From contig CAMPET010000006.1 of NCBI GenBank assembly GCA_946803715.1, positions 436,717-500,716 of the forward strand: a DNA stretch of 64,000 nt, written 5' to 3'. Below the pieces are notes generated by a model. That model searched no databases and was not told where the DNA came from. It saw only the letters and a list, made by a program, of their open reading frames with translations. This DNA is from Beroe ovata (taxonomy: Eukaryota; Ctenophora; Nuda; Beroida; Beroidae). The position numbers and the translations under genes are program-made. Below are positions 10,157 through 19,701 of the stretch, piece after piece. Positions within the stretch are counted from its first letter, which is position 1, and each line of letters opens with the position of its first letter.

Positions 10157-13100
10157 TCAATTCCACCTCTGGAAGCCCACATTACTCTGGTAGATGGAGG
10201 GGGTTCCCTTAGCAAGGTTAGGGGTATAACCCCCGTTATAGGTTGGCGAGTTCCCCCTTGATCCCTGATATACCATGTAACCGTCCTGACCAGGCGTTCG
10301 CAGCTTGCTCAGATGATAGGTTTTCATGTAACTTTCTGCTGTGCTAGAACTCTTGAATTTGTTGTACCTGAGAGGGAAAGTAGATGTGAGGAGCGCCGAG
10401 TGAGCAACTTCAATTGCAGGTTCTATACTTATAGAAGCGTCATTTTCTGAGTTCCGAATAAGAAACTACGAATGTGAACCCCCTACGTACGTTGTGAAGG
10501 GTTTAGGGTCGTATGATCCCGGTTGGGGAGACTGCGAGGGTGAGGTCTCAGGAGTTTTGTATCGATCCTCAATGGGGGGTTCCACTATCTTCCGGGTTTC
10601 TGGTATGAGACTTCCCAGAGGTAACGTCTCGATATCGTTTCTCTCACTGTCACTCACACTGTAGTCAAATGGACTATCTGACTTTCGTGGTACCTGTTAT
10701 AGAGGATGTTGTTTAGCAATGGGATTTCATTCCCGAGTAATACTTCTTAATACTGCTCAGTGCTCAGGATGAATCCCTATTTCCTAATACTGCTCACTGC
10801 TCAGGATGAATCCCTATTTCCTAATACTGCTCAGGATGAATACCTATTTCCTAATACTGCTCTCTGCTCAGGGTGAATACCTATTTCCTAATACTGCTCA
10901 CTGCTCAAGATACATCCCGTACCTTTATTTTCCGTTTCCGTTTCTCCTTCTTAATGGGCTCCTGCTTGCTCTTCTCCAGTGTGCCTCGTTTGCTGGGTTT
11001 CCGCTTCATGGCGTGATCCTCCGCCATGACCTGCGGGTAGAGTTTCCGTACCGTGGCGTCTATCTTCCGCTTCCGGTTGCGGGCCAGTTCCTGCTCCTCA
11101 AACTCCTGCAGCTCCTCCCTCGTGGGGGGACAATATCCTGACCAGGGGTGAGATGTCAGGAGTGTGATGCAATGGAAACAGATGATGTGAGATCACGAGG
11201 TATGCTACTTTCTGAGGTATGTTACTTTCTGAGGTATGTTACTTTCTGAGGTATGTTACTTTCTGAGTTATGTTACTTTCTGAGGTATGTTACTTTCTGA
11301 GTTAGCAAGTATCAGCAGAGAAGCGTAACATGGACCATTACCACTGATACTGATGAGGAAATTCCCAATCTCATCAAAGATAATCTGATCGAGCATAGAT
11401 TGGGTGAGGCCACATTCCACTTGTTTACACATTGGTATACAGAGATTGTCATCTGCATCTGTAGAAGTTAGGAGTTTTGGTTTCGGTATCATATTTATAG
11501 AATGTCACCCATAGCGATTCAACTCGATGAAAACCACATGCAACCACATCGCCAAGACCAAGTGTCTGATCTATGACTAGTCATCACCTCCTCACAAACT
11601 GTTACCTACCCTCTATGACTAGTCATCACCCCCTCACAAACGGTTACCTACCCTCTATGACTAGTCATCACCTCCTCACAAACTGTTACCTACCCTCTAT
11701 GACTAGTCATCACCTCCTCACAAACTGTTACCTACCCTCTATGACTAGTCATCACCTCCTAACAAACTGTGACCTACCCTCTATGAAGATGACTCTCTTA
11801 TCGCCCGGTATATTGGACACCAAGCTCTCGACATCGACTGGAGAGCACCACCGTGACGCTGTTCCGATGATGATCAGCACGGGACACTTGATATCCCCGA
11901 TCACATTCCTCAATGGTCGATGTTTCTTGGTGAGGGGCAGGCCCAGACACACGGCTCCCTTGAGGGGTTCAACCCCCGCAACGTGAAGCAGTGTGAGGGC
12001 TGCAACCCCCCAACCCGCGGCAAACACGTTGGGGGAATCGTGTCGAGAGCAGGCACTGGTTACTGCACTTCTCACGCCTGTGAACAGTGATCGGTAAATC
12101 GTCGTGAATCGTGAGACAGTCCTTCTGTAGGGTTAAGTTTCGATGAGTTGTACCTCCGAGTCAAAATCAATTTCAGTTCAAACTCATCAATTAACTCAAT
12201 CGACAAAGAACAACCCGACGAGTGTTCAGTTTGTCTTCCATTAACTAACCCAATTAACAAATTAGCGGCAAGTCAAGCACTTACAATTAACGAGACTGTT
12301 GGTATACTGCGAAGCAGTCTTGATCTTCTCTGTGCTCTGCACCACATTGAGTGCTCGTATTTTGGCCATAGAGGTTAGGCCGGATAGTCTGTGATACAAC
12401 TTGCTCTCAGCTATGTCACTATCCAGGTAATGAGGTATTATCAACATGAGGGGATTACCTGAACGGGCCATAGTTACTACCAGGGACTACTCGGGAAACT
12501 ATGTTATAATGGACAAAGGGACACAGGATTTGCCAACTCGGGATTACCCGAGATACTATCATGTAAAAATGTACACAGGGTTTGCTGTATATCATAGTAA
12601 CCTGCAACACGGGACGGTTTAACAGTGGACAGGTGTGTGATGGGACTGTTAGACCGTCTCAGGAATGTGAGGATAGTATCGAAGGAGGCTAGTGCTGATC
12701 TAGCTGGGTTGTTTATCTTGTGAGTCTCGAGAAGCTGGTTTACTAACTGAGGCACCGCACTGTCTAGGTACTGTAACATGTCGATGTATATAGCGAGGAG
12801 ACGAAGGCTAAGTGCACTGAAGAATGTGTTGTGAAGCCACGCAGTGAGGTCCCGGTCCCACTTGATCATGGCAAAAGTCTTGCGGAGTTGTCTGCCCGCG
12901 TGATTCGTGTAAATGCTCCGCATTACGCTCTCATTGTGGTGGCCCACTGAGCTGAGCCGCGCCATGCGTGCCGTGTCAATGATCTTCATGACACGTGCAA
13001 ATAGCGCGTTCTGTTCAGGGTTCCACGTGACACGTGACATCCAGTCTTCCTGCTCGTCACTCAGTTTACTACTGCAGTGAGTGAGGAGGAATCGCTCCGT

Positions 13101-13487
13101 TTCGTTGAGAAGATGCGCGTTGCGCGGCTGCTCCAGAGGTGCTACCAACACTCCAGTACCACCACACACGTCTATCTGGGCAGAGGGGAATGGGTATAGG
13201 TATACAGAGTACAGTATGATACACACAATCACGCAATTCACACATTTCATGCAATGTGAATACATATTATCACACAATTCACACATGACACAATATGTGC
13301 TCTCATGTACCTCGTCATCATCGTCTGTGTCGGAAACAGTTTTCAGTAGGACTCGCGGTTTCTCCTTCTCGCTCTTGTTATGGTGAGCAAGGGAGTGAAA
13401 TGGTCGCGTGTATGTGTGATCTACTTGTGCTATATCACCCCGTACAAACTGTAAACCGTAGTAGTATCCCAGTGACACTCCAGACAT
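10157..13487 (-). CDS. KANSL3: KAT8 regulatory NSL complex subunit 3 (KANSL3)
   Basis: KANSL3 belongs to the NSL complex, which carries the MOF/KAT8 histone acetyltransferase. Eight minus-strand exons (13487-13311, 13175-12602, 12458-12285, 12077-11778, 11458-11342, 11137-10923, 10693-10491, 10367-10157) join in frame to 656 residues. The N-terminus has VDHTYTRPF, like the family's DHSYAKPW. A helical region follows (EDWMSRVTWNPEQNALF, then KWDRDLTAWLHNTFFSALSL). The alpha/beta-hydrolase-like part has NPLMLIIPH, FAAGWGVAALTLLHV and KCPVLIIIGTAS. The family motif DADDNL...GLTQSMLDQ...DEI is clear. The usual Ser nucleophile context is Gly-Trp-Gly, so it is likely non-catalytic, as in other KANSL3. 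After the hydrolase part come a very basic Lys/Arg segment (exon 6) and a Ser/Pro/Tyr-rich tail that I do not recognise from vertebrate KANSL3. The start is the first ATG, in MSGVSLGYYYG. Minisatellites occupy three of its introns. Confidence 0.9.
10738..10918. repeat. ~37-base minisatellite in KANSL3 intron 6
   Basis: About five imperfect copies of a unit built from CCCTATTTCCTAATACTG plus CTCA(C/G)TGCTCAGGATGAAT. Some copies lack the duplicated CTCACTG part. The array begins within a few bases of the GTACGG donor at 10922 (minus strand). Confidence 0.85.
11199..11301. repeat. ~18-base minisatellite in KANSL3 intron 5
   Basis: Six near-identical copies of TGAGGTATGTTACTTTC, differing at one or two bases (GGTAT against GTTAT). 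It lies about 40 bases past the exon 5 donor, inside the short intron to exon 6. Confidence 0.9.
11571..11793. repeat. 42-base minisatellite that copies a splice donor (KANSL3 intron 4)
   Basis: About five copies of a 42-base unit containing TATGACTAGTCATCACC and GTTACCTACCCTC. On the minus (coding) strand each unit reads CATAGAGG followed by GTAGGT. The real exon 4 end is ATAGAGG with donor GTAGGT (exon ends at 11778). The junction copy carries small changes (GTGACC for GTTACC, CTAAC for CTCAC). The array therefore looks like amplification of an exon-intron boundary. Confidence 0.85.
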
Positions 13488-14157
13488 TCCAGTGCTAATC
13501 ACATTTTAATCCTGTGTTGGAAAACGTTCAGGAATACCAAATATCAACTCGAAAGTAGAATATCTGAAGTACCTACATAGATCACTGGCAAAATGCATCC
13601 AATAAAATGCATCTAGTTTTGCGATATATGTACATAATATTGAGCCAGAGAATTAGCCTGCCACTCATCAAAAACGCATTATGTACAGAGAATGATACAC
13701 AATAGCAGAGAACAAAGTTTTATCAAAATAACTGAAACTTCAACAAAAGAACAAAATACAATTCTTATTTGCAGCAATGTTTTCTGTATGAAGGCATGCG
13801 GATATCAAATACAACATACTGATCAATTAAATTCGTAGACGATCCTATACCTCAATCCAGAATGGAAAAAAATCAAAATCAACTGGTGCAAAAACCTCCA
13901 AAGAAATTTTACAGGTTTCCATTCCCACTGTCATAAGTTCGCAATATCATCGTGCAGAATTGGAGTGTGTTTCATGCGATAAAAACTCTCAACAATCACA
14001 AAAGGTCTTTCATTCATCGTTCTTCAAGCTATCTCAGTTATCTGTATCTAAATTCCTACACGGCTAGTGGCTACTGGTTCAATAGGAACTAGAAAATGCA
14101 ATGAAATTCATAACTACTCTGCGCCATACATATGATAGACTGAAAGAAGTTACGAAG
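13488..14157. other. Intergenic spacer, KANSL3 promoter and UNC50 3' UTR
   Basis: A 670-base AT-rich interval between two minus-strand genes. No conserved frame is seen. Lower coordinates should hold the KANSL3 promoter, and higher ones the UNC50 3' UTR. Confidence 0.5.
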
Positions 14158-14916
14158 TCATTCCCCAATCCTAAACCGGTAAAAGTTGATGAGGTGTCTT
14201 CCCCAGTTGTTATTCAGGACAACAGAAAGCACGAAGACGAGAAGCAACACTCCAATTGTGTAGAGCAACTTCTCTGAACCGCGTATGTAGGGCAGTGCCG
14301 CATAGCCCAGGAAAGTGATGTAGACATACGACGCTATTGCAACAACCCACAGGGTATTCCCGAGAAATGTCGCTATTCTTGTGTCTCCATCGATAAATAT
14401 GTGCCAGCAGAGCGGTTGGATGACATGCATGACTACAAGGACGGGGAAGAAAGCGTTGCAATGAACATCGAATGAATAGCCGAATTCCACACTGTGCCCC
14501 TGGTCGTCACTCTTAGTGAGATACGAGCACGCGTACCAACAGACTCCTGCGATGACGAGGCCCACGCCGATAAAGTCAATGAACACAACCCAGAGTAGGA
14601 ACTGGAAAAACCCGGGAACTGATAATTTGAGGATGACAGCGAAGAGGATCGATGAAACGGCGAGAAACCCTGCTAGTAGGACGGTAAACGCTGGGTCATC
14701 CCTCGCCCATTGATCCTTGGTGTGTTTACGTATTTGAGAGTTCTTGTAAACCCGAGAAGGGGTCGTGAGAAGGTAAAGCATTTGCCATGCTGCGAACTGG
14801 AAATCCATCTGGTTGAACTTGAGTTTGAATACACGACGCAGGAACTTGTACTGTCGACTAATGGACTCCTTCTGGCATATCCAACTTCCATTGGACGCGT
14901 GAGTTGGTAGAACCAT
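14158..14916 (-). CDS. UNC50: UNC-50 family Golgi membrane protein
   Basis: UNC50 is a multi-pass inner nuclear/Golgi membrane protein needed for assembly or trafficking of nicotinic receptors in nematodes and linked to GEF recruitment in yeast (Gmh1). A single exon encodes 252 residues, close to the family's ~260. The diagnostic N-terminal block is present: QMDFQFAAWQMLYLLTTPSR then TKDQWARDDPAF. Five or six hydrophobic segments follow. FGYSFDVHCNAFFP and the last loop LGYAALPYIRG match the conserved histidine- and tyrosine-containing parts of the family. It ends in a short basic tail (FYRFRIGE). No intron is needed. The start is the first ATG upstream of the conserved block. It lies between KANSL3 and two small unrecognised frames, all on the minus strand. 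Confidence 0.95.
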   Translation of the reverse strand: MVLPTHASNGSWICQKESISRQYKFLRRVFKLKFNQMDFQFAAWQMLYLLTTPSRVYKNSQIRKHTKDQWARDDPAFTVLLAGFLAVSSILFAVILKLSVPGFFQFLLWVVFIDFIGVGLVIAGVCWYACSYLTKSDDQGHSVEFGYSFDVHCNAFFPVLVVMHVIQPLCWHIFIDGDTRIATFLGNTLWVVAIASYVYITFLGYAALPYIRGSEKLLYTIGVLLLVFVLSVVLNNNWGRHLINFYRFRIGE

Positions 14917-15215
14917 GCTATAGCGGAGTGAAATTATTCATTGATCTAAAAATTGAATATCTCAATCATGCTACAAAAATGTTATTTGTAGTCGGGAACG
15001 AGGAATAGATCAGAGGGATCATTTGTGGCTCTCTTCAACACTTACCTAATACCTATTACACAAACAGAAAAGCTCAATTCATTATCAAATAGATACAATG
15101 TGTATTGTGAAACGATTGAACTATTGAATTAAAAACATCTTTAATATCGTGATAAAACAGTAAATGTATAATGCAAAAAAAAGTAAAAACTGATTTCAGA
15201 TACTCTCTGGTCATT

Positions 15216-15788
15216 TCATTCGACTCCCGGTGGTTTTGGACAAGCTGAAGACTCTGGAGGGATAGACACAGTTTCGTGTTTCTGAAAACTGCCACCTTGA
15301 TGTTGGTAGGCACTGTTTGACCTATTCTGATAGGCACTATTATTGCCATTATCATATCTCGTGTTATTGTCCTTATTTCTATTCACTGTGCTGCGATCAT
15401 AGTTTCTGTCATGGTCTCTGCTGCGATCATAGTCTCTGTTATGGTCTCTGCTGCGATCATAGTTTCTGTTATGGTCTCTGCTGCGATCATAGCCTCTGTT
15501 ATGGCCCCTATCATGCCCATAACCCATCCCGCGATCGTAATATCCACCGCAGTGATACTTGGTTTGCCTGGTATCATGGTATCCATTGCTATCATGGTAA
15601 CTCCGTTTATAGTTTCCACCCCTCCACGGGGGCCGACGACCACCTCGTCCCCTGCCCTCTTCCCGGTGAGGAGGCCAGGGCTGCACGACGGGAGGGGCTG
15701 GGAGGACGATACTGCAACTCTTGTAACCGTGGTCTAAATCTGTGTACCTGTTCGGAAACATTGATTCGTAATCCATGTCTTCACACAT
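15216..15788 (-). CDS. Low-complexity Arg/Asp/Tyr/Gly-rich protein, RNA-binding-like
   Basis: An uninterrupted 190-residue frame that I cannot assign to a family. It starts with an acidic segment (MCEDMDYESMFPN), has an RGG-like patch (GRGRGGRRPPWRGG), then a repeat-rich block in which a 10-residue unit DRSRDHNRNY recurs four times, encoded by a 30-base tandem repeat. It ends in Asn/Ser/Gln-rich sequence. The composition is like RNA-associated, phase-separating proteins; that is inference. AATAAA-like AT-rich sequence follows the stop. The frame is the same as that of the small coiled-coil frame at 15981-16214, but in-frame stops separate them and no good donor joins them. Confidence 0.5.
   Translation of the reverse strand: MCEDMDYESMFPNRYTDLDHGYKSCSIVLPAPPVVQPWPPHREEGRGRGGRRPPWRGGNYKRSYHDSNGYHDTRQTKYHCGGYYDRGMGYGHDRGHNRGYDRSRDHNRNYDRSRDHNRDYDRSRDHDRNYDRSTVNRNKDNNTRYDNGNNSAYQNRSNSAYQHQGGSFQKHETVSIPPESSACPKPPGVE
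15396..15502. repeat. 30-base coding minisatellite
   Basis: Three to four copies of a 30-base unit containing CTGCGATCATAGT and CTGT(T/C)ATGGTCT. It encodes the repeated DRSRDHNRNY decapeptide of the minus-strand frame. The last copies are degenerate. Confidence 0.85.
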
Positions 15789-15980
15789 CAGGCTATAATC
15801 TGAGATTATACAGGGTTAGCGAACCAGAACAGGAGATTTTTCCCTTCCTTCCCTTCAATGGACTTCAATCTCATTAGACACATTATATAGCGAACATCTG
15901 ATACTTAAAAATCAACGAATAACAATCATCAAATCAACAGGTTTTGGATTATAACAGAGTAACAGCTGTATAACAGCCAC

Positions 15981-16214
15981 TCATAAGCCGAGACCAGCCT
16001 CTTTTTCCAAAAGCTTTGGCAATGATTCTTTGGTCTTATCTAATTCTTGCCTCAATTCTCTTTTCAAATTTTCGAGTTCAGTTTGCTGCTTTATGAAAGT
16101 CCTTAATTCATCTGATAGACCAGTGTTCTTCGATCCTATGGTAAAAACAGGATCATCTGCTTTGGCTTTGGATAAGTCGTCTAGAATTTGTTCTATAGTG
16201 AGTGTTTCTTCCAT
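15981..16214 (-). CDS. Small coiled-coil protein, 77 residues
   Basis: A short frame starting MEETLTIEQILDDLSKAK and ending GLGL before a TGA. Residues about 35-72 form a clear amphipathic, charged helix (QQTELENLKRELRQELDKT), so a coiled coil is likely. It is too short to place in a family. It could be a real microprotein, or the first exon of a transcript that continues to 15788, but no good GT donor lies before its stop. Its orientation matches all nearby genes. Confidence 0.4.
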   Translation of the reverse strand: MEETLTIEQILDDLSKAKADDPVFTIGSKNTGLSDELRTFIKQQTELENLKRELRQELDKTKESLPKLLEKEAGLGL

Positions 16215-16628
16215 GACATTTGATACTGAAAAATACAGAGTAACACTGCAGGTGGTATTATTATGCTTACATACACACGTCTATACGTCTATTTCACAAT
16301 AACGGTTTAGCAGTACAATTATCAGTATTTTATGATCATAGATCATGATCATAGATCAAAGATTAACACTTTCCTAGATTCTATAATGAAAGAACTATTA
16401 TAGGTACTATTTTAATTCAGAGGGTATCCACACGCAAAAAAACACTCTACCGGATAATCCCAAGAGCAATTTATATTATTTTGTATTCAAAAAGTTGGTA
16501 GAAATACTGAAATAAACCTCTTGTATGTGAAGGTATAATGATTCTGTAATATATACAATTGTTATTTCTACAACAAATAAATGTTAAAAACTGAATAAAA
16601 AACAAATAAAAACGCAACGTCTGATCCC
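16215..16628. other. AT-rich spacer
   Basis: Very AT-rich sequence between the tubulin stop codon and the small coiled-coil frame, with an ATCATAGATC duplication near 16335. AATAAA-type hexamers near 16575-16610, on the opposite strand to the flanking genes, are not informative. No gene is seen. Confidence 0.45.
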
Positions 16629-17750
16629 TCATTTACAAAAATAGGAGTAATCTTGAATGATTGACTCCACATTCTGGAAAGCTTTCGTGAAATCTTCCTT
16701 CTGAACACCGTGCTGGTCAAACCAGTGCAGATATGCACCAGCATGAAATTTCAGCAAGGCTGTATCGTACTGTTTCATTAACGTACTGCTGACACTGTTT
16801 GTGTTCATTGCGAAATTGACCCCAGATTCTTTGCTCTTACTGCACCAAAACTCGACCGGGAATGGATTCCAGTCGACGAAACTAAACGATTTCTGAAGCT
16901 TGTTCTCGAGCCGTTGGTCGAGCAGTTGCGATTTGACATCCGAACTGAGAATAACCGCAGATATTGACTTGTATCTACCGAAATCTGACCTCTGCTTGAT
17001 CAACCGCGCTGTCCTGTTCACATTCTCCGTCATATTCCTACTGAAATAACTCCCAACCGTGCAAAACTTGATACATCCGATGGAGCAAACTACCCTCAAA
17101 ACTTCCCACATGGTTTGACGCTTGGGTATCTGCTCACAATCACGGAATAGTATCTGTAAATCAGAGATGATCTTCTTGTTCAGCTGCTTCATGGAAACTT
17201 TTTCTTTAGCTCCTGCAAGTTCACCCGCCACGACAGAGTTCTCAACCAGCACAATCATATCGGAGTGTTGTTGTAACTGTGCTGTTGTGAGCATCACATT
17301 ATAACTCTGGATTGGATTCTCCCCGGTCACAAACGGTAGAACAGCAACGTTCACTACAAACATCTCGGGGTATAACGTCTTCAATTCCTCGGTTATCCTA
17401 CTCCCATATCCACTACCAGTTCCTCCACACAGACTGTGAACCAGCAGGAACCCCATACAACAATCTGTTTCCTCCAACTCTTTCCTAAGCCCCTCCATTA
17501 TACGATGTAGCATGGTTTCAGCAGATCTCACGCCCTTAGCAAAACAACCCCCACAACCAGGGAAATCAGAGAATAGATTGTGAGATCTGATGAAGTTTCT
17601 TGGTATTCGTCTCAGGACCTTGATCTCAGTGTCGACAAATATAGTGTGATATGAACCGTTGTAACACTTAAAGGGCGAAGGGGGGTCTGTTAGGATCTGC
17701 TGACCGATAGTGACACCACATTGCCCGATAAACAGAGCAATACAAGCCAT
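16629..17750 (-). CDS. Divergent tubulin, probably zeta-tubulin
   Basis: An intronless frame of 373 residues, short for a tubulin (~450). The N-terminus MACIALFIGQCGVTIGQQ is the tubulin start, but the usual Q-C-G-N-Q-I-G has Val-Thr in place of Asn-Gln. FVDTEIKVLRR matches the zeta type V-D-x-E-P-K-V. The N-N-W-A motif normally next is absent (GCGGCFAKGV instead). The GTP-binding loop HSLCGGTGSGYGSR is intact, followed by GENPIQSYNVML, close to zeta-tubulin. The C-terminal helices end LHWFDQHGVQKEDFTKAF, as in zeta and delta types, with no acidic tail. Zeta- and delta-tubulins act at centriole triplets and basal-body appendages. The Met chosen is the one directly before the beta1 strand. Tubulin family is near certain; zeta over delta is my judgement from the central blocks. 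Confidence 0.85.
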   Translation of the reverse strand: MACIALFIGQCGVTIGQQILTDPPSPFKCYNGSYHTIFVDTEIKVLRRIPRNFIRSHNLFSDFPGCGGCFAKGVRSAETMLHRIMEGLRKELEETDCCMGFLLVHSLCGGTGSGYGSRITEELKTLYPEMFVVNVAVLPFVTGENPIQSYNVMLTTAQLQQHSDMIVLVENSVVAGELAGAKEKVSMKQLNKKIISDLQILFRDCEQIPKRQTMWEVLRVVCSIGCIKFCTVGSYFSRNMTENVNRTARLIKQRSDFGRYKSISAVILSSDVKSQLLDQRLENKLQKSFSFVDWNPFPVEFWCSKSKESGVNFAMNTNSVSSTLMKQYDTALLKFHAGAYLHWFDQHGVQKEDFTKAFQNVESIIQDYSYFCK

Positions 17751-18136
17751 AATACTATCATATACCTGCTGGTAGGTGTAAAATGTTTCGATTAGTGAAA
17801 AATAAAAAGATTGTCCCGATTGAATCTGATTTGTAATAGTCATTAAGGAATGACAATCGAATGTGCACACGATAAAACACACCAGTCAATAATTATTGGG
17901 GTCACATTGGCTTCATGATGAACAGAAACACTCAGACAATTAGAAACAAAACAATAAATTAATTTAGGGCCACGATATTGAAGTTGAATACAAATTGTTT
18001 ATAAAAATTTGATAGGGAATTTTCGATTGCATTATAACTCAAAAATCTATCACACGAAACTTTATACATCTGAATTCGAAAAGGAACGGGTCACGACTGT
18101 TCATCCGAGGAAATGCAGCTTGACGTTGTCAGACAA
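17751..18136. other. Spacer between ETFA and tubulin genes
   Basis: AT-rich interval holding the tubulin promoter or 5' UTR and the ETFA 3' UTR. An open extension upstream of the tubulin Met (to 17882) lacks tubulin homology, so I exclude it. Confidence 0.5.

Positions 18137-19701
<1,565 letters not shown>

Noticed and set aside
11573-11986. Plus-strand frame with repeated MTSHHLLTNCYLPS
   Set aside because: It is the translation of the 42-base minisatellite running into the antisense of KANSL3 exon 4.
12504-13502. A single 332-residue KANSL3 exon
   Set aside because: The frame reads through an intron (13176-13310, Cys/His/Met-rich and unlike the family) and starts with GTG. Splicing gives better agreement with KANSL3.
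15317-15877. Plus-strand Cys/His/Tyr-rich frame
   Set aside because: Antisense of the Arg/Asp-rich repeat frame on the minus strand, which has the more protein-like composition.
16629-17882. A longer tubulin starting at 17882
   Set aside because: The extra 44 residues are hydrophobic and unlike tubulin; the Met at 17750 sits directly before the first beta strand.
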